Shown here: positions 47,366-55,957 of the stretch, in pieces
How positions within the stretch are numbered: the stretch's first letter is position 1
How the letters are laid out: every line of letters begins with the position of its first letter
NCBI RefSeq assembly: GCF_029761915.1
Contig: NZ_CP121695.1
Span: forward strand, 7,097,501 to 7,161,500
Length of the DNA stretch: 64,000 bases
Source of the DNA: Bradyrhizobium sp. CB1650
GTDB lineage: Bacteria; Pseudomonadota; Alphaproteobacteria; Rhizobiales; Xanthobacteraceae
Direction of reading: 5' to 3'
Position numbers and translations under genes: made by a program
The notes under the pieces: generated by a model
Database searches by the model: none
Told to the model about the DNA's origin: nothing
What the model saw: only the letters and a program-made list of their open reading frames with translations

Positions 47366-47989
47366 CTAATCCGGCCGGACCATCTCGAACATGTTTTCCG
47401 GCCTGATCTCGAAATAGTCGCCGCGGCGTCCGGCGCGGACGATCGGGCGGGCGTCGGCGGTCTGGTAGGTGCCGTCCTTGATCATGGCCTTGTCGATGTG
47501 GACGGCGACGACCTCGCCGAGCGTCAGCCAGGCATCGGCCTCCCTGCCGTCGGCACCCTTGAGGCGGATGATGTCGGACAGGCGGCACTCGAAGGCGACC
47601 GGGCTTTCGGCAACGCGCGGCACGTTGACGAGCTTGCCCGGGACGGCGGTGAGGCCGGCGATCTTGAACTCGTCGACATCGGCCGCGACGTGCGCCGCTG
47701 TCGCGTTCATGTGCTTGGCCAGGTCCATGGTGGCGAGATTCCAGACGAATTCCCTGGTCTGCTGGATGTTCTCGACCGTGTCCTTCCAGTTGGTGGAAGA
47801 GAAGCCGATAATCGGCGGGGTGTAGCAGAAGGCGTTGAAGAAGCTGTACGGCGCGAGGTTGACGTGGCCCTTGGCGTCGCGGGACGAGATCCAGCCGATC
47901 GGCCGCGGCGCGATGATCGCGTTGAAGGGATCATGCTTGAGGCCGTGGCCCTTGGCCGGCTCGTAGAAATGCAGGTCTTTGTCGGTCAC
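47366..47989 (-). CDS. Flavin reductase-family protein (FMN-binding split barrel)
   Basis: This 207 aa protein shows the flavin-reductase-like FMN-binding split barrel: NAIIAPRPIGWISSRDAKGH, NLAPYSFFNAFCYTPPIIGF and TREFVWNLATMDLAKHMNAT. Family members either reduce flavin for a partner oxygenase or act on small substrates; no oxygenase gene is nearby. The start is a GTG at 47989 with AGGGAAAACC upstream. It is flanked on both sides by palindromic repeats and is probably monocistronic. Confidence 0.9.
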   Translation of the reverse strand: MTDKDLHFYEPAKGHGLKHDPFNAIIAPRPIGWISSRDAKGHVNLAPYSFFNAFCYTPPIIGFSSTNWKDTVENIQQTREFVWNLATMDLAKHMNATAAHVAADVDEFKIAGLTAVPGKLVNVPRVAESPVAFECRLSDIIRLKGADGREADAWLTLGEVVAVHIDKAMIKDGTYQTADARPIVRAGRRGDYFEIRPENMFEMVRPD

Positions 47990-48006
47990 GCTGGTTTTCC
48001 CTGATC

Positions 48007-48084
48007 GTCATTGCGAGCGCAGCGAAGCAATCCAGGGTCTCACTGCGACGCCAGTCTGGATTGCTTCGCTGCGCTCGCAATGAC
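48007..48084. repeat. GTCATTGCGAG-type palindromic repeat
   Basis: Perfect outer arms GTCATTGCGAGCGCAGCG and complement. It is followed at 48108-48158 by a fragment of the GTCATTCCGGGGC type. Close relative of 29914-29997. Confidence 0.8.
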
Positions 48085-48192
48085 GGAGTGTGTTGATCCG
48101 CCTTGCCATCCAATCCCCGTCCTTCCGGGGCGCGCAAAACGCGAACCCGGAATGACGGTGGGGCTGCTTATAGGTGGAAATCCCAGCGCCCG

Positions 48193-48792
48193 TCAGTGGC
48201 GCGGCGACAATCCCGCGATGACGAAATCGATCATCTGGTCGATGGTCGGGCCCGGCTTGGTGGCGCACTGGGCGATCATCTGGGGGTGGAAGAAGCGCAT
48301 CATCGCGGTGCAGGCACAGAGCGACGCGAGCTGCAGGTCCGGTGCCTCGAACTCGCCGGAGGCGACGCCCTGCGCGATCATCTGGCCGATAACCCCGGCA
48401 ATACACTCCATGTGGGCGACGCAGACGTCCCAGTCTTCCTGCATGGCGATCTCGACCATCTCATGCAGCTTGGAATCGCCGACATAACGCTCGGTGTTCA
48501 TGCGGTTGATGGTGGTGAGCAGCTCGCGGAAGCGCGGGATCACCGGGCCGGGCCTCGCCACGATCCGCTCCGCCTCGAGCTCGACCTCGCCCATCAAGCC
48601 CCGCGCTACCGCCTGATGGATCGCTTTCTTCGATTCGAAGAAGCGATACACGTTGGCGGGGCTCATCCTGAGCTCCTTGGCGATATCCCCGACGGTGGTC
48701 TTCTGATACCCGATCTGGCGGAACAGCCGCTCGGCCACCTCAAGGATGCGCTCCCGGGTGTCGCCTTCGATATGTTCCGCAATCAGTGTCAT
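48193..48792 (-). CDS. TetR/AcrR-family repressor of RND efflux operon
   Basis: This 199 aa protein has the TetR helix-turn-helix near residues 30-55 (TTVGDIAKELRMSPANVYRF) followed by FESKKAIHQAVARGL. The C-terminal ligand domain is variable, as is normal. It follows the RND pump gene by 31 bases on the same strand, and likely represses the adaptor-pump-regulator operon; inducing ligands are unknown. An inverted-repeat candidate operator lies before the adaptor gene at 53295-53320. The ATG at 48792 follows no strong ribosome site. Confidence 0.92.
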   Translation of the reverse strand: MTLIAEHIEGDTRERILEVAERLFRQIGYQKTTVGDIAKELRMSPANVYRFFESKKAIHQAVARGLMGEVELEAERIVARPGPVIPRFRELLTTINRMNTERYVGDSKLHEMVEIAMQEDWDVCVAHMECIAGVIGQMIAQGVASGEFEAPDLQLASLCACTAMMRFFHPQMIAQCATKPGPTIDQMIDFVIAGLSPRH

Positions 48793-48823
48793 TTGTCAGG
48801 ACTCGTCAGTCGATAGTCTTCAT

Positions 48824-51800
48824 CTATTCGGCCGCCTCAGCAAGCGGAATTGCCGGCTCGGCATCGCTCCCATGCTGCGCCGCAGTGGCCAGCTCGGGAG
48901 CACCCGCCTCGTCCAGACTCTTGCGGAACCAGAGCGCGTAGAGACCCGGCAGGTACAGCAGCGTCAGGAAGGTTGCAACGAACAAGCCGCCCATGATCGT
49001 GATCGCCATCGGGCCCCAGAACGCCGAGCGCGACAGCGGGATCATGGCCAGGATCGCCGCAAGGGCCGTCAGCACCACGGGGCGGGCGCGGCGGACGGTC
49101 GCCTCCACGATCGCCTCGCGCCGGGTCAAGCCGTGCGAAACGTCGGTCTCGATCTGGTCGACCAGGATGACCGCGTTGCGCATGATCATGCCGGCGAGCG
49201 CGATCAGTCCGAGCAGCGCCACGAAGCCGAACGGCGCATTGGCGACGTTGAGGCCGAGCGAGGCGCCGACGATGCCGAGCGGCGCGGTCAGGAACACCAG
49301 GAACAGGCGCGAGAAGCTCTGGAGCTGGATCATCAGCAGCGTCAGCATCACCATGACCATCACCGGGAAGAGGATGAAGATCGAGGCATTGCCCTTGGCG
49401 GATTCCTCGAAGGCGCCACCCGGCTCGATGCGGTAGGCCGGCTCGAGGTGGTCCTTGATCGCCTTCAGCTTCGGCGTGATCTGGTTGGTGACGTCGGGCG
49501 CCTGCACGCCGTCGACGACGTCGGAGCGCACGGTGATCGCCATGTCGCGGTTGCGCCGCCACAGGATCGGCTCCTCATGCGAGTACTCGATCTTGGCGAT
49601 CTGCTGCAGCGGCACGGCAACGCCGCCCCGCGAGGTGATGGTCAGATCGCCGACGCCACCGAGGTCGAGGCGTTCGGACGGGATCGCACGGGCAACCACA
49701 CCGACCTTCTCGATGCCGTCGCGTACGGTCGTGACCTGCGCGCCCGAGATCAGCATGGAAAGCGCCTGCGACACGTCCTGCGGCGTCAGGCCCATGGCAC
49801 GGGCACGGTCCTGGTCAACGACGAGCTTGAGGTAGGGCGACTGCTCGTTCCAGTCGAGCTGGACGTCCTTGACGTTCTTGTTCTCGCGCATGACGTCGCG
49901 AACCTGGTAGGCGATCTCGCGCACCTTGTTGGCGTCGGGACCGATCACGCGGAACTGCACGGGGAAGCCGACCGGTGGACCGAAATTGAAGCGGTCGACG
50001 CGGACGCGCGCCTCGGTCAGCATGCCGTCGGCGACCGCGTTCTCGATCTTGGCCTTGACGCGCTCGCGCGCCTCGACGCCCTTGGCGACGATCACGATCT
50101 CGGCGAAGGCTTCGTTCGGAAGCTGCGGGTTGAGGCCGAGCCAGAACCGCGGCGAGCCCTGGCCGACATAGGCCGTGTAGGTCGCGATGTCCTTGTCGTC
50201 CTTGAGCAACGTCTCGGCCTTCTTCACCGCCTTTTCGGTGACGTTGAAGGCGGTGCCTTCCGGCAGACGGAGCTGGAGGAACAGCTCGGGCCGCTCCGAC
50301 AGCGGGAAGAACTGCTGCTGGACGTGGCCGAAGCCGACGATCGAGGCGACGAAGATGCCGACGGTCGCGACCACCACCGTGATACGGTGATTGACGCACC
50401 ACTGCACGATGGCGCGCAGGCCGCGGTACATGCGGGTCTCGTAGACCGCGTGCGGATCGTGGCTATGGTGCAGCTTCATGTCCGGCAGGAGCTTGACGCC
50501 GATATACGGCGTGAAGATCACCGCCACGAACCAGGAAGCGACCAGCGCGATCGCCACGATCCAGAAGATGCTGCCGGCATATTCGCCGACCGCCGAATTG
50601 GCAAAGCCGATGGGGAGGAAGCCAGCGGCCGTGACCAGCGTTCCCGTGAGCATCGGAAACGCGGTGGATTCCCAGGCAAAGGACGCCGCGCGCATGCGGT
50701 CCCAGCCCTGCTCCATCTTCACCACCATCATCTCGACCGCGATGATGGCGTCGTCGACGAGCAGGCCGAGCGCGATGATCAGCGCGCCGAGGGTGATGCG
50801 GTGCAGGTCGAGCGACATCGTGTTCATCACAATGAAGACGATACCGAGCACCAGCGGCACGGACATCGCGACGACGATGCCGGTGCGCCAGCCGAGCGCG
50901 AGGAACGAGACGAACAGCACGATCACGAGCGCTTCCATGAAGGAGTGCACGAACTCGCCCACCGCGTGCTCGACCACCTTGGGCTGGTCGGCGATCAGTT
51001 CGACGTCGACGCCCTGCGGCACCGCCTTCATGAACTCGGCGGTCGCCTTCTCGACCTCCTTGCCGAGCTCGAGGATGTTGGCGCCCTTGGCGGTGACGAC
51101 GCCGATGCCGATCGCCGGCTTGCCTTCCTGGCGCACGACGAAGCTCGGCGGATCGACATAGCCATGGGTGACGGTCGCGATGTCGCCGAGACGGAAGACG
51201 CGGCCGTTGCTCTCGACCGGGGTCTCGGCCACCGCCTTGGCGCCGTCGAGCGCGCCGGTGACGCGCAGCGGCACCCGCTGCGACGAGGTCTCGACCGTGC
51301 CGGCCGGAGTCACGTTGTTCTGCTTGGCGAGCGAGTCGAACAGCGCCTGCGGTGTGATGCCGAGCGTCGCGAGCTTGGCATGCGAGAACTCGACGAAGAC
51401 GCGCTCGTCCTGGTTGCCATAGACGTCGACCTTGGTCACGCCGGGCACCTTCAGGAGACGCTGACGGAAGCCTTCGGAGACCTTCTTGAGCTGGGCGTAG
51501 TCGGCACCGTCGCCAGTCATCATGTAGAGGATCGAATCGACGTCGGAGAACTCGTCATTGACGACGGGCCCCAAAATGCCCGAGGGCAACTGGCCCTGCA
51601 CGTCGACGAGCTTCTTGCGCAGAAGATAGAAGAGATAGGGCACGTCCTTCGGCGGGGTCGAGTCGCGGAAGGTCACCTGAAGGGCGGTGAAGGCGGGCTT
51701 GGAGTAGGTCTGCACCTTCTCGAAGTAGGGCAGCTCCTGGAGCTTCTTCTCGATGGGATCGGCGACCTGGGTCTGCATCTCCTGCGCGGTCGCGCCCGGC

Positions 51801-51961
51801 CACATCACGGAGACGTTGACCACCTTCACCGTGAAGAACGGATCCTCGGCGCGGCCCAGCTTCTGGTAGGAGAAGAAGCCGGCGGCACCGAGCACGATCA
51901 TCAGGAACAGGACCAGCGTCGGATGGCTGACGGCCCAGGCCGAAAGGTTGAAGCGCTTCAT
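48824..51961 (-). CDS. RND-family efflux pump permease
   Basis: This 1045 aa inner-membrane transporter has the RND layout of twelve membrane helices and two large periplasmic loops. Conserved stretches include FLSLMRALLVIGL-type helices (FMEALVIVLFVSFLALGWRT), the ALGLLVDDAIIAVEMMVVKM segment around helix 4, whose acidic residues carry protons, and GLIALAGMIMRNAVILVDQI. It belongs to the hydrophobe/amphiphile type. It works with the upstream lipoprotein adaptor and an outer-membrane channel not encoded here. The start at 51961 is set by GGAGAGTGCG. Substrate is unknown. Confidence 0.95.
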   Translation of the reverse strand: MKRFNLSAWAVSHPTLVLFLMIVLGAAGFFSYQKLGRAEDPFFTVKVVNVSVMWPGATAQEMQTQVADPIEKKLQELPYFEKVQTYSKPAFTALQVTFRDSTPPKDVPYLFYLLRKKLVDVQGQLPSGILGPVVNDEFSDVDSILYMMTGDGADYAQLKKVSEGFRQRLLKVPGVTKVDVYGNQDERVFVEFSHAKLATLGITPQALFDSLAKQNNVTPAGTVETSSQRVPLRVTGALDGAKAVAETPVESNGRVFRLGDIATVTHGYVDPPSFVVRQEGKPAIGIGVVTAKGANILELGKEVEKATAEFMKAVPQGVDVELIADQPKVVEHAVGEFVHSFMEALVIVLFVSFLALGWRTGIVVAMSVPLVLGIVFIVMNTMSLDLHRITLGALIIALGLLVDDAIIAVEMMVVKMEQGWDRMRAASFAWESTAFPMLTGTLVTAAGFLPIGFANSAVGEYAGSIFWIVAIALVASWFVAVIFTPYIGVKLLPDMKLHHSHDPHAVYETRMYRGLRAIVQWCVNHRITVVVATVGIFVASIVGFGHVQQQFFPLSERPELFLQLRLPEGTAFNVTEKAVKKAETLLKDDKDIATYTAYVGQGSPRFWLGLNPQLPNEAFAEIVIVAKGVEARERVKAKIENAVADGMLTEARVRVDRFNFGPPVGFPVQFRVIGPDANKVREIAYQVRDVMRENKNVKDVQLDWNEQSPYLKLVVDQDRARAMGLTPQDVSQALSMLISGAQVTTVRDGIEKVGVVARAIPSERLDLGGVGDLTITSRGGVAVPLQQIAKIEYSHEEPILWRRNRDMAITVRSDVVDGVQAPDVTNQITPKLKAIKDHLEPAYRIEPGGAFEESAKGNASIFILFPVMVMVMLTLLMIQLQSFSRLFLVFLTAPLGIVGASLGLNVANAPFGFVALLGLIALAGMIMRNAVILVDQIETDVSHGLTRREAIVEATVRRARPVVLTALAAILAMIPLSRSAFWGPMAITIMGGLFVATFLTLLYLPGLYALWFRKSLDEAGAPELATAAQHGSDAEPAIPLAEAAE

Positions 51962-52016
51962 CGCACTCTCCGTAAGACGATCCACTTGCCAAAAAGACAG
52001 CCACTCTGTTCAACCC

Positions 52017-52133
52017 GTCATCGCGAGGTAGCGAAGCAATCCAGGGGGCTGGGCAGGTTCTGGATCGCTTCGCCGCTTCAGCCTTTAGCGTAGGGACTAA
52101 GGCCGAAACTCACCTCGCAAGGACGAAACTCGT
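52017..52133. repeat. Degenerate GTCATCGCGAG-type repeat
   Basis: Begins GTCATCGCGAGGTAGCGAAG with CAATCCAGG, as in the other family members, but the right arm is interrupted by a segment containing CCTTTAGCGTAGGGAC. It lies in the 181-base gap between adaptor and pump. Confidence 0.6.
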
Positions 52134-52142
52134 AACAACGCC

Positions 52143-53249
52143 TCAGAACGATAGTGACGACACGATCCGCACCCTCTGGCTCGGATCGAGCTTCTGCACT
52201 CCGAGGGCGACGATCTTGGCGCCCTCCGCCACGCCGCCGGTGATGACGACGTCGCCGCTCTCGTAGGACTTCACCTTGACCGGCTGCAGGGTGACCGCGC
52301 CGTTGTCGTCGACGACGTAGAAGGAAGGTTTGCCGCCTTCGTTAAACAGCGCCGACAGCGGCAGCCGCGCGACGCGCTCGGTTGCGGCGTCCGACAGCGA
52401 CAGCGTAGCGGTCATGCCGAGGGCGACCTTGTCGTCGGCCTCGGGCAGCGAGAATTTTGCGAGATAGGTGCGCGTGGCCGGGTCGGCGGCGGGCGCGATC
52501 TCGCGCAGCTTCGCTGCGTATTTCTTGTTGGGCTCCGACCAAAGAGTGACGCTGGCGACGCCCGACTTGGCGCGTTCGACCAGCGTCTCAGGGATCGCGA
52601 CGACCGCTTCCTTCTCGGCAAAGCGGGCGACGCGGATCGAGGCCTGGCCCGCGGCGACCACCTGGCCCGGCTCGATCAGCGTTGCGGTGACGACGCCACG
52701 GGCGTCGGCAACGAGCGTCGCGTAGGAAAGGGAATTCTTGGTCAGCTCGACCGAGCGCTCGGCCCGGTTCAGGCGCGCACGCGCCTCGTCGGCGGCGGCG
52801 CGGCTCGAATCCATCTGCGCGTCGGTGGTCCAGCCCTTGGCCTTCAGATCCTTGGCGCGCTGCTCGGCGGCAGCGGCTTGGGCCAGCACGCCGGTCGCGG
52901 CGGTCTGCTCGGCGACGGCCTGCTCGGCCTGGAGCTTCAGGTCGACCTCATCGAGGGTCGCGAGCGGCTGGCCGACCTCGACGGTCTGGCCGACCTCGAC
53001 CAGGCGTTTTGCCACTTTGCCGGCGACACGGAAGCCGAGATCGCTCTCGATCCGGGGCCTGACGGTGCCGACGAAGCTGCGCTCCGGGGTTTCGGCCTCG
53101 TAATGCGCAGTGGCAACCAGGACCGGCCGCGGCGGGTCAGCCTTCTCGGCGACAGTGTCATTACATCCGGCCAGCGCGACGGCCATCAAGGCCAGGGAAG
53201 CGCCCGCCAAGAGCCTGGAATAGCTCGACAAAATCGACCGGACGAACAT
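52143..53249 (-). CDS. RND efflux periplasmic adaptor (membrane-fusion protein), lipoprotein
   Basis: This 368 aa protein has a lipoprotein signal ending LMAVALAGC, then the biotinyl-lipoyl-like half (RPRIESDLGFRVAGKVAKRL and VEVGQPLATLDEVDLKLQAE), a helical hairpin (about residues 95-155) and a beta-barrel C-terminal part. It links the RND pump to an outer-membrane channel. The start at 53249 is set by AGGAGTGTCTCC upstream; a GTG at 53258 is unlikely. It is first in the operon before the pump and the TetR gene, although the 181-base gap and repeat after it may reduce read-through. Confidence 0.93.
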   Translation of the reverse strand: MFVRSILSSYSRLLAGASLALMAVALAGCNDTVAEKADPPRPVLVATAHYEAETPERSFVGTVRPRIESDLGFRVAGKVAKRLVEVGQTVEVGQPLATLDEVDLKLQAEQAVAEQTAATGVLAQAAAAEQRAKDLKAKGWTTDAQMDSSRAAADEARARLNRAERSVELTKNSLSYATLVADARGVVTATLIEPGQVVAAGQASIRVARFAEKEAVVAIPETLVERAKSGVASVTLWSEPNKKYAAKLREIAPAADPATRTYLAKFSLPEADDKVALGMTATLSLSDAATERVARLPLSALFNEGGKPSFYVVDDNGAVTLQPVKVKSYESGDVVITGGVAEGAKIVALGVQKLDPSQRVRIVSSLSF

Positions 53250-53294
53250 CGGAGACACTCCTGCTTCTGTGTTCCGGAGAAATGTCGACTAATC

Positions 53295-53320
53295 ACTGAT
53301 AAAAGTCAATAATCATCAGT
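53295..53320. promoter_or_regulatory. Candidate TetR operator upstream of RND adaptor
   Basis: ACTGAT (53295-53300) and ATCAGT (53315-53320) form an inverted repeat inside an AT-rich segment 46 bases before the adaptor start. GACT and AGTC motifs nearby are usual in such operators. Assigned only by position and symmetry. Confidence 0.35.
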
Positions 53321-53432
53321 CATCAGGAATCCGTGATCGTTAAGGGGTGGTAAGAGGATCGGAAGGAACCCGAAGGAGGGTGGAACGCCCGCAACTGAGG
53401 CTAGATTGAATGCATAGCTGCGGGAGGTCCCT

Positions 53433-53653
53433 TTGACTAAGTCATCGCGCAATAAGATTCGGGAGCATCGCCGGCAACTGCGACGCAGGGGCTTCGGCCC
53501 ATCGAGGTTTGGGTACCAGACGTTCACGGAGCATCATTCCGGGCAGAAGCCCATCGTCAATCGCTTGCCGTCGCAATGAGTCCACGCGAACCCGACGATC
53601 AGGCGTTCGTTGCTGCCATCTCCGATTGGCCCGAGAGCATCGAGCCCAAATAG
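53433..53653 (+). pseudogene. Frameshifted MazE-like (DUF3018) antitoxin gene
   Basis: The first frame reads TKSSRNKIREHRRQLRRRGF from a TTG at 53433, the standard start of a MazE-like DUF3018 antitoxin. After codon 493-495 the sequence lacks one base; moving to the next frame restores RPIEVWVPDVHGASFRAEAH and then RQSLAVAMSP... to a TAG at 53651-53653, exactly as in intact members. The deletion is between TTC and CGG at about 53495. GGGAGG lies before the start. No MazF/PemK-type toxin follows. A sequencing error at this base is possible but the region also contains other scars. Confidence 0.72.
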
Positions 53654-53772
53654 CTTGTGGATAAACTGCCGCTCTCAGTCGAGCGAAGTCTCAAGCGGAA
53701 GCAGTTTCACAGGTGCCTCACCATACCTTGGCGCGTCTTGAAACCCATCCGCACGCGGATGGAAATCTAGCG

Positions 53773-54090
53773 ATGGAACACGCGAACATGGATGTTCGGC
53801 GACAAACGGAGACGGACGAAATCTGGACGACTGAAGGCGGTAAGGACTACGCAGGAGAACCGCGGAATGTCGCGAGGCCTGATAGGATTGTAGGCGTCCA
53901 GCACGCTAATTCGACCACTTTGGTGAGTCGGTTGGTCAGGTTGTTTACCCAAGCTACTGGCGTTGCTTTGATCCCGATCCACACCGTGTCAATGCGGCTT
54001 CGGGCCAAGATTAAAGCTGACACCGCCTTAATGGCCTTGAACATTAGGGTGCAGTTCGAGGCAACGATTCGTCCGCTTGACGAAGAATAG
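53773..54090 (+). CDS. Doubtful hypothetical protein
   Basis: A 105 aa frame starting MEHANMDVRRQTETDE, with a middle part TTLVSRLVRLFTQATGVALI and an acidic end. Composition is protein-like, but there is no recognised family and no strong ribosome site. The stretch lies in a lower-GC island next to a broken antitoxin gene and may be part of a transferred fragment. The interval 53654-53772 and 54091-54199 hold nothing I can name. Confidence 0.35.
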   Translation: MEHANMDVRRQTETDEIWTTEGGKDYAGEPRNVARPDRIVGVQHANSTTLVSRLVRLFTQATGVALIPIHTVSMRLRAKIKADTALMALNIRVQFEATIRPLDEE

Positions 54091-54199
54091 CCGCCGGTAG
54101 GCGAAGCTGCGTAACGTCGTGCCCAACCGATGCTGACCGTACGCAAAACTGTCGGTGGGCACGCTACGCTTTGACTACCCTACGAGGTTAGCGGCCCCC

Positions 54200-55543
54200 T
54201 CACCGACCCTGTTCGGCGAACTCGTGCTTGCTCTCATGTCCGCCGATGAAGACCAGGATGCCGGCGATCAGGGGCAGGATGGCGAGCACCAGAAGGCCGG
54301 TCGAGGTCTGGCCCGTTGCCTCCTTGACCCAGCCGATCAGGTAGGGCCCGCCGAAGCCGGCGAGATTGCCGATCGAGTTGATCAGGGCGATCGCGCCCGC
54401 GGCGGCCGTGCCGGAGAGCCAGGCGATCGGCAGGGTCCAGAACACGCCGAAGCAGCAGAACACGCCGACCGCGGCCACCGTCAGCACCACCATCGTCAGG
54501 GTGGGATCTGCGAGATAGGAGGAGACGCCGAGCGCGACGGCCGTCAGCAGGAGCGGCGCGCCGACATGCATCACGCGCTCGCGGGTGGCATCGGAATGCC
54601 GCGCCCAGAGGATCATGGCGATGGTGCCGAACAGATAGGGGATCGCGGTGACGAAGCCGGTCTGCGCGTTGGTGAGGCCGAACGCCTTGACGATTTGCGG
54701 CAGCCAGAACTGCATGCCGTAGAGCGCGCCGACGAAGCCGAAATAGATCAGGCTCAGTGCGATCACCTTGGGCGAGGACAGGGCTTCGCCGAGCGACACG
54801 TGCTTCACGGCCTGCTTGGCTGCGACTTCCGAATCGAGCTTGGCCTTGAGCCAGGCCTTCTGCTCGGCCGAGAGCCAGTCCGCCTTCTCGGGCTTGTCGG
54901 TGAGATAGAACCAGGTGACGATGCCGAGCAGCACCGAGGGGATGCCCTCGATGATGAACAGCCACTGCCACCCCTTCAGCCCCATCACGCCGTCGAGCCC
55001 GAGCAGCAGGCCGGAGATCGGCGCGCCGATCACGGTCGAGACCGGCACGGCGATGGCGAAGGCGGCGAGGAAGCGCGCGCGGTATTCCGCCGGGTACCAG
55101 TAGGTGAGATAGAGGATGATGCCGGGGAAGAAGCCGGCTTCGGCAACGCCGAGCAGGAAGCGCAGGACGTAGAAGCTCGTCACGCCGTTCACCAGCGCCA
55201 TCAGCGCCGAGATGATGCCCCAGGTCACCATGATGCGGGCGATCCAGCGGCTGGCGCCGAATCTCTCAAGCGCCAGATTGCTCGGCACCTCGAAGATGAA
55301 ATAGCCGATGAAGAAGATGCCGGCGCCCCAGGAGAAGATCAGCGGCGTGAATTTCAGCTCCGCATTCATGGTCAGGGCAGCGAAGCCGAGATTGACGCGG
55401 TCGAGATAGGAAAAGAAGTAGGCCAGCACCAGGAACGGAATCAGGCGCCATGAAATGGCGCGGATGGTCGAAGTCTCGATGGCGCTCTTGTTGGTATTGC
55501 TGGCGCCGCCGGCGGAACCGGCAAAGGTCGTGGTCTGGCTCAT
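54200..55543 (-). CDS. MFS transporter, anion:cation symporter (ACS)-like
   Basis: This 447 aa inner-membrane protein has twelve predicted helices and MFS signatures: FSYLDRVNLGFAALTMNAEL (helix 1-2), SRWIARIMVTWGIISALMAL and GVAEAGFFPGIILYLTYWYP (about residues 120-140). This pattern is that of the ACS family, e.g. tartrate or phthalate-type transporters (organic anion with proton). The start at 55543 has GGGGGGAAGC upstream; the frame is open further but the extra N-terminus is not protein-like. No catabolic gene neighbours tell the substrate. It lies beside an IS remnant. Confidence 0.93.
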   Translation of the reverse strand: MSQTTTFAGSAGGASNTNKSAIETSTIRAISWRLIPFLVLAYFFSYLDRVNLGFAALTMNAELKFTPLIFSWGAGIFFIGYFIFEVPSNLALERFGASRWIARIMVTWGIISALMALVNGVTSFYVLRFLLGVAEAGFFPGIILYLTYWYPAEYRARFLAAFAIAVPVSTVIGAPISGLLLGLDGVMGLKGWQWLFIIEGIPSVLLGIVTWFYLTDKPEKADWLSAEQKAWLKAKLDSEVAAKQAVKHVSLGEALSSPKVIALSLIYFGFVGALYGMQFWLPQIVKAFGLTNAQTGFVTAIPYLFGTIAMILWARHSDATRERVMHVGAPLLLTAVALGVSSYLADPTLTMVVLTVAAVGVFCCFGVFWTLPIAWLSGTAAAGAIALINSIGNLAGFGGPYLIGWVKEATGQTSTGLLVLAILPLIAGILVFIGGHESKHEFAEQGR

Positions 55544-55666
55544 GCTTCCCCCCGGGGTTGTTGCTTTTTTAGGGCAGAAGCGCGGTTTTGAGCATCGCGG
55601 GCAAAGAGTCAATGGAGCGAGCAATGCACGGAGCGCAGCCAGCTCAACCGGCGGCGCCGGTGCGGC

Positions 55667-55879
55667 GTATGGATCGTCCGTTCCGTCTCCACCACGAAGG
55701 CCTATGTCAGCTTCAAGGGACGGCTCTGGAAAGTCCCGCAAGCCTTCCGTGGTGAGAGGCTCGCCATTCGCCAGCTCAGTGCTGACGGAAAGTTCGGGAT
55801 ATTCTTTGCCGCCCACCAGGTCGAAACGATCGATTTACGTAACCCCAAAAGTGTCAACCATGTCCCCGAACAGGTGTAA
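55667..55879 (+). pseudogene. 3' remnant of an IS481-type transposase
   Basis: The frame from 55667 to the TAA at 55877-55879 reads VRSVSTTKAYVSFKGRLWKV followed by PQAFRGERLAIRQLSADGKF and a short tail, which is the C-terminal part of IS481-type transposases with their conserved KGRLWKVP...GERLAIR stretch. The catalytic DDE core is missing. The sequence after it (CCATGTCCCCGAACAGGTG to TGTCCGGGCTGAAC) looks like an element end. This leftover explains why the 414-base gap holds no gene; the upstream 100 bases show nothing recognisable. Confidence 0.7.
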
Positions 55880-55957
55880 GCTATGTGTCCGGGCTGAACA
55901 CTGCGCTCGCAATGACGCGATTGTTGAAGCCGCTCGCTACACTCTCGCTGCCATCGT

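Noticed and set aside
48746..52093. Very long plus-strand frame (1115 codons) opposite the RND pump gene
   Set aside because: It is rich in Arg, Asp, His and Gly, has no domain, and lies entirely opposite a clear RND pump; it is an effect of GC-rich codon bias.
54155..55453. Plus-strand frame of 432 codons opposite the MFS gene
   Set aside because: Gln/Glu/His/Arg-rich antisense shadow with no domain; the opposite strand has twelve helices and MFS signatures.
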